From the NCBI GenBank assembly GCA_034770075.1, contig JAVJAP010000220.1, positions 202,305-266,304 of the forward strand: a DNA stretch of 64,000 bases, written 5' to 3'. Position numbers and translations under genes: made by a program. The DNA comes from Aralia elata (lineage: Eukaryota > Streptophyta > Magnoliopsida > Apiales > Araliaceae). This document shows positions 1-10,403 of the stretch, piece after piece. The number at the start of each line of letters is the position of its first letter. Positions within the stretch are counted from its first letter, which is position 1. The notes under the pieces are model-generated. The model made no database searches and was not told the DNA's origin. It was given only the letters and a program-made list of their open reading frames with translations.

Positions 1-132
1 AATCAGGTCTTTATTTTAAATTAGTATCTCCCACTATTTTCATCAAACTATACTACCCTCATTATATAGTTCGACAAATCTAATTAAAGATTTGCTAGCG
101 AGAATAAGGATCCAATTTCAAATGTATATAGC

Positions 133-426
133 CTTATGGTGACACAACAAACGATATATAAATAAATACGTAGACAACTATTGTCAATTACATCACTATG
201 TAACTCCTTGTATTTTGCCTCTTAGATTATTTTGATCAAGTGGTGACACATTCGAATCAAAATTATCCAAGTTAAGTCCATCCTAGCACTTCCATATATT
301 CGAAAGAAAAACACTGTCCTTGTGGTGACACAACAAAACAGCATCGTTCAGTCTATGTATAAGCATCAAATGTGATAATGTAACATTTTAAATATTTAAT
401 ACTTGCCTTGTGGTGACACAACAAAC
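133..426. repeat. four dispersed copies of a hairpin-forming 18-mer
   Basis: The motif TTGTGGTGACACAACAAA, or close variants, occurs at 133-150, 239-250 (partial), 319-337 and 406-426. Its TTGTG and CACAA arms form a small hairpin around GTGA. The last copy is flanked by a direct repeat of AAATATTTAATAC (about 390-402 and 433-445). I do not recognise the family; a structured leader element of the copia RNA is one possibility. Confidence 0.6.
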
Positions 427-1189
427 TCATATTAAATATTTAATACTCTATTGCTTTACCATGCTAGAAGGCGACGTTCGATATTCCAAATATCTTTGAA
501 CGCTTAGGACTTAATATAATTTCTTTGAGGGGTTTGTTATTATTTGTCTCATCTTGTTTAGCGCGCATGCACACATATATATAAAATACGTGTCATATTA
601 TTTAACATGCGAAGCATGTTGTATAATATATAATATATACATAGTAAGCATGCACATATAGAATACTATATTCTACCCGGATTGATTATGGACTTTTATT
701 CTAGTTTGGTTCACTAGAGCCACCAAGTGAACCAAAAGGTCAAACCTAGGGTGCAAGAACAAAATTTAAATATAAGTATTACATTTAAACCTGGGCTCCA
801 TTACAAACGGGTCTTCAAGCGCTCCTTGCTCCTTTGTCTCCAATTCTTCAAGTAATTCTAACTAAACCTATTATATAAACTATTTACAATAAATAACAAC
901 CTTGATCAGCAGTCAAGGGGAGGTACATAGGAGGAAGATAAAATTTACATCAAGAAAAACTAGAGAAGACGAGGTACGCAGACTCCATTTATAAAAACCC
1001 ATTCATTCAAGCATCCACTAAAATAAATCCAATCACACATTGGTCAGTAGTCCATAATCAATCCCTATTTATTATCATGCATATCTCCATATATATCAAT
1101 AAATAACATTCATCTCATGAATAATAAAACCATTCCATATATGTATTGATATCATTTAATGGGCAATTAAAAGTTTACAGAAATCCAAT

Positions 1190-1500
1190 TTTTGAAACAA
1201 AATAAACTCCTTTATTTTAATCAAAATTTAAATCATAATAAACTTATTTATTTTATTTTATCCAATTTTGAATAAAAATAAACTCTTTTATTTTTAATCA
1301 AATTCCAAATCAAAACAAACTCTTTTATTTCAATTAACATGGAATCCAATTTCAAGTTCAAAACAAACTCTTTTATTTTAACTTAAAATTGTTGAAAAAT
1401 AAAATATGTTGAATCCTATTCCTTATCAAAATAAACATCCTTATTTTTAAGGAAACATGGAATCATATTCCATATATGAATAAACTCCTTTATTCTAGGA
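1190..1500. repeat. degenerate AT-rich repeat, seven copies
   Basis: Seven variants of AATAAACTCTTTTATTTT lie 37-60 bases apart, near 1201, 1237, 1276, 1315, 1362, 1419 and 1479. The interstitial sequence also recurs (a CATGGAATCC-like segment). It is in the copia leader just downstream of the primer-binding site in element orientation. Confidence 0.6.
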
Positions 1501-1574
1501 AACATAGAATCCTATTCCAATCGCATACCCATACATACATGGAATCATAATAATCGATAATTAGCACAAGGTTA

Positions 1575-1587
1575 GGCTCTGATACCA
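1575..1587 (-). other. copia primer-binding site
   Basis: GGCTCTGATACCA on the plus strand reads TGGTATCAGAGCC on the minus strand, the classic site complementary to the 3' end of initiator tRNA-Met used by plant copia elements. It lies one base from the LTR end at 1589, as expected. It fixes the element's orientation and shows that 1589-3392 is the 5' LTR. Confidence 0.93.
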
Positions 1588-1588
1588 C

Positions 1589-3392
1589 TGTTAGGTTTAT
1601 ATATAGCGCGAACATGCAATCAAATTACATAAATAGTGCGGAAGCGCAATAAAACGGATTTTAGAATTTTTCATACAAACCATTACCATGATCATCCATG
1701 TGCTCAATTATCAATTAAACGAAAGAGATAAAGTATGAGAATCATACCTTTGTAGAACCATGCTTCCACAGGTACGAGTTCACCTCCAAATCCTTCGCGT
1801 TCTCCTTGAATTCCACCGATTAAATTCCTTCCTTTGATCAACGTTAGCCACCCAAGTGTTTGGCCTCTAGAGGTGATCCACCAAGGAATAATAGTTGTTC
1901 AAGAAGATGGGTGTTGACAAAACCCTAGTTTCTATCTCTATAGAAATTGCAAATACTCTCTCTCCAATTCTTATGGAAGAGTGTGTAACTGGCTAACCCT
2001 TAATCATGATAAGACTCCTCTTATTTATAGATATAGGAAACCCTCCTAAACTATTTAGGATTAGGGTTTTTATTTTAATTGAACTTCTTTAATTAATTGA
2101 ACTCCTAATCCAAATTAGGAATTCATGAGAGAGTACTTCTATTAATTAATTCTCAATCCCTATTAGGAATTAAATAATAGTAATAGTAATAATAATAAGA
2201 CTCCTCTTATTAATTTATATTTAATATTTTTAAAATATTAAATATTAAATATTAAGCTATTTAATTTATTTTATCTCCATAGATTAAATTAAACACACTT
2301 AACTTATTATTACGATTATGCAATTTACTTCTTAAATAAATATTTTCCTTTTGCGGTATGACCCTTTATGTTCTCCATATTAAACCGGTTGTAAATAAAT
2401 CAATTAGAACAATTCTAATTTTATTTAAATAAATAAATTAAACTATTTAATTTATTTAAATAAATAATATTTATTCTACAATAAGGGTAAGCCCCTTAGC
2501 GATCAACGACTTTCTAGATAATATAGATTTCAACATTAATCACAAAAGAACCTTTCAGTGAATAGTTATCGTACAATTTAATCCTTCTATCATACAATGT
2601 CCCAATTAAATATAAGACATGGAATTACTGTCAAGTCTTATTTTATTTAATTATATGTATTTCGATTCTCAAATGCACAACTCTGATAATGCAAATTAGA
2701 AACTCCTTTCTAATTTGATTCTGCTTTGGCCAAAGACTTCTGTGTCGTCATTTATCGAATCACATAGGACATTCTCTCCTTTTACTAGAAGTGGTAGATT
2801 CTTTGTTGATCATTCACCTATCTCCATGTATAACTTATTATACCCAATCATACCCTTTGATATACCCTAAAGGTCTTAAGGGACATGTCAAAGTATAACT
2901 CATCATACACAAGATACTATGATGATCTCAAGTCCATGGATCACTTGTACTACTATCACTAGAGGAATTCCTATTGACAGGCGAGTAAAATTCCATTAGG
3001 TATTCCTTAGCGAGCCACGTTCAGTGAACTTATTCTCTAATAAGCACCTACATACTTGCTTTAGTGTCTCCACACAAATGATTATGAGATCAATCATCCT
3101 CTTCATAAGAGCAAACAACGTATGTACTAATCTATCTGAATTCACTAATCCCCTTTTTAGTAATCTATAGATTAGGAATGATTTTAGTTTGTGAGTTATC
3201 TAGAATTTACATCTCATTAGCATGATCACCATCATGATTCTAAAAGCATTGCTCAAAACTATGGGTTTATCACATTCAATATAACAGCATCATGTAGATA
3301 AAGTAAAATGCCTTTAACAAACGAATAAGATTACAAAGTATATGCTACATCATATCAAATATGATTGGCTTGTGTGCATACTACTTTCATCA
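1589..3392 (-). repeat. copia 5' LTR
   Basis: An 1804-base LTR bounded by TG at 1589 and CA at 3392. The left end is fixed by the adjacent primer-binding site. The right end is fixed by the match to the copia LTR start at 50040 and by the return of gypsy pol sequence at 3393. It is AT-rich with no coding potential. The related 3' LTR at 50040-52269 is 2230 bases. Confidence 0.88.
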
Positions 3393-3825
3393 ACCACGTG
3401 AGCCAGATAACTTATGCAACCTTTTCTAAGCAATCTCCTTGCTTGCATCCTCGTCAGACAACAAGATTGTCTCGACGATTTACTACCATAGAATACAACC
3501 TTTGACTTATTCGGAGTCTTCAGGTGTACGCACTTCTTCTAGTAGTCAATCATAGCTCCGTGATTAGACAACCAATCCATTCCAAGGATAACGTCAAATT
3601 CTCCTAGTCGTATCGGAATCAAATTTACGCCCAAATTATATCCTCTCATTTTAGCATGGCAATTTCTATGAATATGTTCTATAGGAATAACTTCATTATT
3701 AGCTACTTCCACATTCATTGGATTCTCTAATTTCTCACGAGGTAAATTTAACCGTTTCGCAAATTCATCCGACACAAACGAACAGGTAGCACCCGAATCA
3801 AATAATACATATGCACTGACATAAT
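3393..3825 (-). pseudogene. G1 pol start: aspartic protease, truncated
   Basis: Encodes the retropepsin-type protease that would cut the gag-pol polyprotein. The active-site motif D-S-G-A-T is at 3785-3799, followed by a flap-side region and the hallmark LGEFDVILGMDWLSNHGA near the left end of the open segment (3539-3775). A frameshift near 3820-3825 separates it from gag. After a stop near 3540 a pol-like reading continues weakly to 3393, where the copia LTR begins. The protease to RT linker is therefore broken by insertion. The family assignment is clear; the copy is dead. Confidence 0.8.
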
Positions 3826-4145
3826 ACCTGACACCACATCCTTTGACTCCACCGCATCCTTTACAGTCATGTTGAAAGTGCGCGCTGTCGGTCTGTTGGT
3901 TTGACTAGTCGGCCCTCCAATGCCCAGCCTGTTGTTGTTATTGTTGTTGTTCCTGTTGCCACTCGCTGCATCCCCCTTCCTTTTCAGGCAATCCTTAATC
4001 TTATGATCTGATGCTCCATATGAGAAACATCCTTCCTTCTTTCCCTTTGGGCACTGAGGAGCAAGGTGCCCCTGTTGCCCACAGTTGTAGCAAATCCCTT
4101 TGCCCTTCAAACACTCCTCCGAGTGATTCTTTTCACAATTATTGC
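3826..4145 (-). pseudogene. G1 gag C-terminus with three zinc knuckle-like motifs
   Basis: This is the nucleic-acid-binding tail of gag. A clean CCHC knuckle, C-x2-C-x4-H-x4-C, lies at 4051-4092 (CYNCGQQGHLAPQC). Just upstream in protein order is a C-x2-C-x3-H-x4-C motif (about 4108-4143). Downstream is a degenerate third one with the second Cys replaced by Tyr (CFSYGASDHKIKDC). An Asn run and the segment ARTFNMTVKDAV follow, leading into protease. The same three-motif order recurs in G2 at 14338-14510, so it is a family trait. The reading frame is open from 4110 to 3748 and then shifts. Confidence 0.78.
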
Positions 4146-4973
4146 ACTTTTCTTAACCTCTCCTCCAGACTTGTTGCCATCGAAAGATTGACTATCGTTC
4201 CATTTCCTTTTATTCAGGTTACTTCCCCCGTTGCTTTCTCCCTTGCTTCCTTCGTGACCCTTCTTTTTGTTCTAATTGAACTTTGCCAGAGCTTCGTTGC
4301 CTCCTTCGGCGATGATTGATGTTTCCAACAGCGTAGAAAATGTGTCAATCCTTAGAACTACCACCCTACTGTACACCCACAGTTTCAGGCCTAATTCAAA
4401 TCTCCTTGCCTTTCTGGTTTCAGTGTCTACCTGGTGAGGTGCAAATGTGGCTAACTCATTAAATTTTTCTGCATACTCTGTGACTGACATGTTCCCCTGC
4501 TTGAGCTCCAGAAAATTCACCTCCATGTTCTACTGCATACTCTCTGGGAAGTAGTTCTTGAAGAGTAGCTCCTTGAAACGTTCCCATGGTATCACACCAT
4601 CTCCAGCACGTCCTTTATTGGACTTCCACTAGTAGTTAACTTCGCCTTTCATCATAAAGGTGGCGAATCCTGTCTTTTGTTCTTTGGCCACCCTTGCAAC
4701 CTCGAACACTTTTTCTATTTCTTCGATCTAGGTTTGGGATTCAATCGGGTCTAGTGTTCCCTTGAACTCGGGAGGTCCAACTAGCTTAAAATCCTTGAAA
4801 CTAGCCAAATGCTGCGCAGGTTGCCGCTCTGGCTGTTCTCCAGTAGGTGGGGGTCTATTTTGTATAGCTTCTGCCAGCAACTCAGCAAACGCTCTCATTG
4901 GGTCTGGATGACCCTGAGTGTTATTAACCGATTCCTCAACCCTTTGGTTTCGTGGCTGTCTTCTTGGAGGCAT
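4146..4973 (-). pseudogene. G1 gag core
   Basis: The capsid-forming part of gag, starting at an ATG at 4973 with a basic MPPRRQPRNQ opening. The conserved plant gypsy gag words FKDFKLVGPPEFKGTLDP lie near 4728-4800, and FLELKQGNMSVTEYAEKFNELA at about 4440-4525. Between them (about 4527-4727) the frame is broken by at least one stop and one shift, although gag-like residues continue. In the family gag is usually one continuous ORF of about 400-500 residues running into pol. This copy is a pseudogene. Confidence 0.78.
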
Positions 4974-5362
4974 GATCTGCCATACACCAAAATCTCACGT
5001 TAACGATTCGCGTTTGAACCCTTATGCAACCCATAAATAAGTAAATAATTAAAATCATAACATCTACCAATCACATTGGAGTCAAATAAAACAACTACAT
5101 TTATATTCATATACCACCGTTTAGTACAATATGACACAACATGTGGCCTACTTCTATAAATGCTCAAAGGAATGGCTCGCCAACCACTAACTATACCCTA
5201 AAGAACAAAAGTGGAGAAATAATAACCTTCCACCCCTCTATCAGAAATCGGGGTTCAATTACTATCCCATGCATGCTACAAGCATAGGGATTTACAACAC
5301 GAGTATGCCCCTACTATAACAAAAGTGGGACCTGCTGCAAACATAATGCTAAAGATAACACA
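4974..5362 (-). other. noncoding gap between G1 upstream ORF and gag
   Basis: About 390 bases of AT-rich sequence with no open frame on the minus strand. It separates the coiled-coil ORF (right) from the gag start (left). It may be leader sequence or an intron of a spliced RNA. I could not identify convincing splice sites that join the two frames. Confidence 0.4.
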
Positions 5363-6172
5363 TCACCGCCTGCTGCGGCGAACTACAACTCTGAGCTCCC
5401 GCCGAGCTAGCCTGTCGACCACTCGGCGCCTAATCACGCGCCTACTGCTCCCCTCCTCCCAGGGGTACCTTCTCACCCTGTCCCTCAGCCTGCCAATGGA
5501 AGTGGTCAAGCCTAACCTGAGGGAATCAATCTTTGTGGTCAGGGCTGCCAACTGATCTATAGCCTCATCTCTCTCTAGACGAGTAGTCTCCAGCTGATCT
5601 TCTACCCGCTCTGTCTGTCCTACCAGCATCACATTCCTTTCTAAGAGGTCATAAACCATCACACCAAGCTAAACAGAAGCCCCACGCTGACCTTAAACCT
5701 CTGCCTCTAGCTCGGCAATCCTCAGGTCCTTTTCCTGTAGCTTTTAGGTCAACTCAGCCTTTTCTCCCAAAGTCTGATATGCTAATGACTTGTACTGCTT
5801 CTCTCGGTCCTGGTGATCCTGGTTCTGCTCCTCTAAGTGGGCTACTCGATTCTCGAGCTCCTCATTCCTATTTGTCAACTCTTCGATGATATCACTAGTA
5901 GTAGTGCCCATGCCATCTGCATACTCAAGTGGCTCATCATCCTCCGTTACTGGATCCTCCCCGGGGTCCTCATCCTCCCCCTTATCGCTTAACAGCCTCA
6001 GCACTTCTCCGGTAACTAGCTCCTCCTCAGAACCATACTCGGCCTCAAACTCATCCCTAGTGTCCATCATCTTTGGCTCACTTGGCTGCACCTCCACTAA
6101 ACGCTCTGCATCCACTTGAATGTCTGTGAACTCTACCTCTCCAGCATGACTGGGCTCTCCTATCTCAGACAT
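5363..6172 (-). pseudogene. extra acidic coiled-coil ORF upstream of G1 gag
   Basis: Starts at an ATG at 6172, 240 bases inside the primer-binding site (an upstream in-frame ATG at 6205 is also possible). The first ~85 residues are strongly acidic. A heptad-rich coiled coil follows (ELTNRNEELENRVAHLEEQN). After a frameshift near 5660-5745 a second coiled-coil stretch with RVEDQLETTRLERDEAIDQL continues to about 5363. No enzymatic motif is visible. A similarly placed acidic plus coiled-coil ORF opens G2 at 14974, so this is a shared family feature. It could be an N-terminal gag extension or a separate accessory protein. I do not recognise a named domain. Confidence 0.6.
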
Positions 6173-6410
6173 CCTACAGCCACAGACAAAATAAATAGAC
6201 AACAAGATGTTAGTGCCTCAATAAAATATATTTATTGGTAAAATGAAATGATATTTTATCATGCACAATTCGGCTCAATGGATTTCCACAATCCACCTCC
6301 AGACATGACCACCAAATGAATCTCCTCAATCCATTTCCTAGCGTACTCTATACGAGTTTCATACTAAGGTTATAACCTAGGTTTCACATTCCTAAAGTTT
6401 ATAACCTACA

Positions 6411-6422
6411 ACTTTGATACCA
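6411..6422 (-). other. G1 primer-binding site
   Basis: ACTTTGATACCA on the plus strand reads TGGTATCAAAGT on the minus strand, a one-mismatch variant of the tRNA-Met primer site. It lies three bases from the LTR end at 6426. The leader before it (repeats of TATAACCTA) resembles that of G2 at 15130-15177. Confidence 0.8.
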
Positions 6423-7809
6423 ACCTGTGAAACCCCCAAATTCAGGTACCAGTACCTCGAATTTGGTGCTCACGATAAAGTACATCCATACACCTCTAAA
6501 CAACATAAATCAACTAAGGCGGAATAAATAAACATATGTTGTTCATTACAAAAGGGTTTACTACGGTCCCAAGGTCTATAACCTTAAATAAATACATCAC
6601 GAAATACATTAATAATATAAAACGATTCCATGATTACATAACGGGATAGTACATATAAGTATTCCTTAAGATTTCCTTTGCCTTTGCCCGCTTTGGAACT
6701 CTCCGGCTTAACTGCAATAGGTTCATGATATAGCAAGGGTGAGCAACGACTTTGCTCAGCAAGTTTAAAATGAATGAAAAGATATATCATGAATGAATTA
6801 GAATAATAATCGCATAGTTCAACAATTTAAGAACATTGAAGAAATAACTGATAATATAATCAAAGTTCAAATGAAATAATGAATATTGATTATTTACTCC
6901 TGAGTGGTCCAATCGACCATGAACTTTTTGGCCCCAAGAATCAATTATTCAACTGACTCTTTTAGAAACTGGCCCGTCAGTAGTACGTGAGGGGATCAAC
7001 CTCTTGTACCCTATATATATGCATAACATTTAACTATGACTGCATCGAATAACCGACACATTAAAATCCCCTAAAAGGGTTGCTCTCTCAGTCCAAGAAT
7101 CCATACCAACTACTGATTTGGATAGCTATTAAAATAATAACCTGTACATGTCTAGCCGAAATAAGCGGCGTAGACTACTTTCTTAAACAGTTCATGAATG
7201 AAGAACTTACGTTTCATAGTCCAACAACATATCATGATTTTAAATGCATAAGGTGCGAATATCAATAATTATCTTCGATGTGGAGAAATTTACAATAATT
7301 AATCCACTAATATAATCTGAACGTAATAACTCAATTCGAGTCATGAAACTTGCAATAAGATAGAATACTCGCTCAATAAGTAAATCGAGTTAGGATAGGA
7401 AACTTGCAATAATATAGAATACTTGCTCAATCAATCAATTGAGTTAGGGTAAAGAAACTTGCTCAACATATGGGTTAGACAAGGATTAAAGAAGAACTTG
7501 CCTCGTGCGTCTGCTACAATAATACAACACACGCTCTTCAATTATCCTACACACATATGTGCACATAACATATTACAATCAGTCACATATTAAATACAAA
7601 ATATTGGCTTACACTACTCCATAAGGTTACAATCTTATTAGAAGCATAATATCAAACAAGGATAAACACACTTGTTATAACGTTCCGATGCTTGCACGCC
7701 CATACATCAAACTTGCCTACTCAAATGCTTAAGCGACATACACAACGTTACCAAACTACCCAAATTCGAATTTGAACCAGGAAACAAATCTTAATTCTTA
7801 ATAGTGGAA

Positions 7810-8500
7810 GTTGTAGGTCTACTCTTCCTCTTTTCGAATCATCCTGGATCACCTCAATCCGAGTTCGTATGAGAAAGTTATGCTCATTTTACTAAGTGAC
7901 GTTCTGGTTGAAAGTCACTCTACGTTTTTATACTTAGCCAAATTTCCACTCTACGTTTTTATACTTAGCTATTTTTGCACTCTATGACCCTTCCACTCTA
8001 CGATCACCAACAGTGCTAAAGATGCTCAATTTTGAGATTCATCCCGACCTTAACTCTCAAAGCTCAGTAAATAAAAGTTGTAGGTCTACTCTTCTCTTTC
8101 CGAATCATCCTAGATCACCTCAATCCGAGTTCGTATGAGAAAGTTATGCATGAATTACTAAGTGACGTTCTGGCTGAAAGTTACTCTACGTTTTTATACT
8201 TAGCCATTTTCCACTCTACGACCTACACTTAGCCAAATTTCCACTCTACGACCCTTCCACTCTATGATCACTAACAGTGCTAAAGATGCTCAATTTTGAG
8301 ATTCATCCCGACCTTAACTCTCAGATCTCAAAATGAAAGTTGTAGGTCTACTCTTCCTCTTTCCGAATCATCCTGGATCACCTCAATCCGAGTTCGTATG
8401 AGAAAGTTATGCCCGAATTACTAAGTGACGCTCTGGCTGAACGTTACTCTACGTTTTTATACTTAGCCATATTTCCACTCTACGATTTTGAGTTTTACCC
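7810..8500. repeat. triplicated ~265-base unit in G1 LTR
   Basis: Three successive units begin GTTGTAGGTCTACTCTTC at 7810, 8077 and 8339. Each continues with a TCCTGGATCACCTCAATCCG segment and ends in one or more CACTCTACG motifs. Spacing is 267 and 262 bases. The third unit runs into the 23-base array. It is a clear direct tandem duplication inside the LTR. Confidence 0.85.
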
Positions 8501-8680
8501 CACTATCAGAGTTTCACGCCACTATCAGAGTTTTACCCCACTATCAAAGTTTTTACCCCACTATCAAAGTTTTACCCCACTATCAGAGTTTTTACCCCAC
8601 TATCAGAGTTTTACCCCACTATCAAAGTTTTTACCCCACTATCAGAGTTTTACTCTACTATCAAATTTTAACTCTACGAT
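8490..8680. repeat. 23-base tandem array in G1 LTR
   Basis: About eight copies of TACCCCACTATCAGAGTTTT, with lengths alternating by one T, in head-to-tail order. It grows directly out of the preceding unit's CACTCTACG-rich end. The array is open in two frames on the plus strand, but the translation is only the repeat and has no other coding evidence. Confidence 0.85.
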
Positions 8681-10403
8681 TTTCAAAATCGTAGCACCTA
8701 CTACCAGACATCATAACTTCTTCATTTTAAGTCAGAATTAGTCCGTTCTTAAGGCTATGAAAAGCTTGTAACCTGAACTACAACATATCCGAAAATCATA
8801 ACATTTCAGGTTCATTAACAGATCGAAACAGTGGCCCCAAGGAGCCTAGTCGTACCAATTCTTCGTGTTCTTGACAGGTTTGACACATTTTCTTAAAATC
8901 GCTATATCTCCCTCATCCGAGGTCAAAATGCGTTCATTCCAAAGCCTATGACTTCCTAATTCAGTGTACTACTCTAGAAGCCCATTATTTTGCAAGCAAC
9001 ACATCAATACCATATTTGATTATAAGGTCACTCTTCATCCAAACTAATCGTATTCTTGACATGGTTTACTAAAATCTTCACCATAAATTCGTTTTAAAAC
9101 TTTTTACTCCGTTCCAATTGGGTTATGAAGATAACCCATGGAACTACTATACCACAGTAACAAATAAAGCAAACAAACACAGAATCGAAGCTAGAAGTTT
9201 TCTAAAACAGTCTGAATGTCCATGTTTGTCCAAAATGTCCATGTTCTTCATCGTTCTTCCTCCTTTACGCATATGTTCGGATTTTCTCGTTATATTGTTC
9301 CACTTTAATCTTATTAGGAAGGTTTTTAGGGTCTCAAGAACTTCCATAACAACTTACACACAACTAACAATAACCATAAACAACAAAACTCAAATCCACC
9401 AAGTATATAAGCTTCAAAACCATGAAAGCTTGAAATATTGAAAGAGAAGGGTTATGGTTGATGTTTACCTATTCTTGCTCCTTGATGCTAAAAGACTTGG
9501 TTAGAGCTTGAAGCTTTCTCTTCTTCTTCTTCTTGGCTTTCTCTCGAACAACCCATTTCTTTCTCTCTCTAGAAACTCTCTTTCTCTCTCTACTTCTTCT
9601 TCTTCCTTATTTCTTTTCTTTCTCTCTCTATATTTTCTCTTCTACAGATGGTTTGCTTCCAAAATGAGCTAATGGTTTGAGTGAGGAGAGAAGGGATGAA
9701 TGGGAGAATGAATGGCGCTTCGGGTGAATGCAAGTGTAGCACCCGAGTTCCTCTTGGAAATGGAATAGAGAAGAATGTTGGGAAATAGAAGATTTCAAGG
9801 CAAAATACTTGGCTCAAGGACACTTCATCCGACCACTCCCTTCTTGCTCACTCCTCATTGGTCCATGTATTAAGTTGGTTCCCTATATTAGCAACACACA
9901 CAAACTAATACACCCATTTGGTCTCCCATACCCGAATTCTTCCTTATTTGTACCTAATTTATTTAATAACTCTACCCAAAATTAAAATGGGTCATCGTAT
10001 AAAATATTGAGATGGATAAAAATAATAAATACGGGTTTGTCCATTTATTCGGAACACCCATATAAAATAATTCGGATGCAAATTAAATCACTAACGATCT
10101 CAAATAAATATTCCAACGCTTGGAAAAATTATTTCTCCGTATATACGTATTAACGAAATTTTTAGAAATCAAAAAAGAAGAAAATATTATTATGGCGTGA
10201 ATAGTAATTTAGTGACGTTCCGCGAAATTAATTTATTCACTTATACTAAACTATAACACGTAAATTTCATGCATTCACATAATCCAGGTCATCACACAAC
10301 CTTTAGATACGTAACACATAACAATGTTACTAAAATTTATAATATTCATTAATATATATATAAATTTAAATTACAAGGCTATCCAAAATCCATGGTCGTT
10401 ACA

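Larger units (their letters stand above)
1..1574 (-). other. copia leader, noncoding
   Basis: AT-rich sequence between the primer-binding site and the window edge with no reading frame of useful length on the minus strand. It holds two repeat families, listed separately. A leader of at least 1.57 kb before gag is long for a copia element. It may be a non-autonomous copy, or gag may simply start further left. Confidence 0.5.
1..3392 (-). mobile_element. Ty1/copia retrotransposon, 5' end only
   Basis: The 5' portion of a minus-strand copia element. Reading leftwards from 3392 come a complete LTR, a tRNA-Met type primer-binding site and about 1.57 kb of leader, after which the window ends. The LTR family is the same as the plus-strand copia LTR at 50040-52269: both start with a TGA(A/T)GAAAGTAGTATGCAC-type end and finish with a CCTAACA end. 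The element interrupts the pol region of gypsy element G1, whose coding sequence resumes at 3393. Gag, pol and the other LTR must lie left of the window. Confidence 0.85.
3393..10403 (-). mobile_element. Ty3/gypsy element G1, 5' half
   Basis: A minus-strand gypsy element containing, from right to left, an LTR (6426-10403), a primer-binding site (6411-6422), an extra coiled-coil ORF, gag, zinc knuckles and the start of pol (protease). The copia insertion at 3392/3393 cuts it just after the protease. RT, RNase H, integrase and the 3' LTR are beyond the window. Gag and protease motifs (VGPPEFKG, a CCHC knuckle, DSGA, LGEFDVILGMDWL) and the tRNA-Met-like site fit plant chromoviruses of the Del/Tekay type. 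A chromodomain cannot be checked here. Several stops and frameshifts make it inactive. Confidence 0.82.
6426..10403 (-). repeat. G1 5' LTR (about 4 kb)
   Basis: The left end TGTGAAACCCCC abuts the primer-binding site. The right end is placed at 10403 because the minus-strand start TGTAACGACC...GATTTTGGATA matches the G2 LTR start at 22495 (TGTAATAACC...GATTTTCGATA). A second end-like sequence (ATCACA at 10296) is an alternative boundary. It contains a triplicated ~265-base unit, a 23-base tandem array and a CT-rich stretch at 9506-9640. Short frames inside it have no recognisable product, so I treat them as noncoding. Confidence 0.72.

Noticed and set aside
8409..8741. Plus-strand frame with repeated TPLSEF/LPHYQS units
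   Set aside because: It is the translation of the 23-base LTR tandem array. Two overlapping frames show the same repeat and there is no start context or family.
9590..9823. Minus-strand frame with a hydrophobic start, possible small secreted protein
   Set aside because: Lies inside the G1 LTR over a CT-rich tract with a low-complexity Lys/Arg tail and no counterpart in the G2 LTR.
10296..10403. 10296 as the right end of the G1 LTR
   Set aside because: The ATCACA end is possible, but the end at 10403 matches the G2 LTR end better and abuts sequence homologous to 17132 exactly. Kept only as an alternative.
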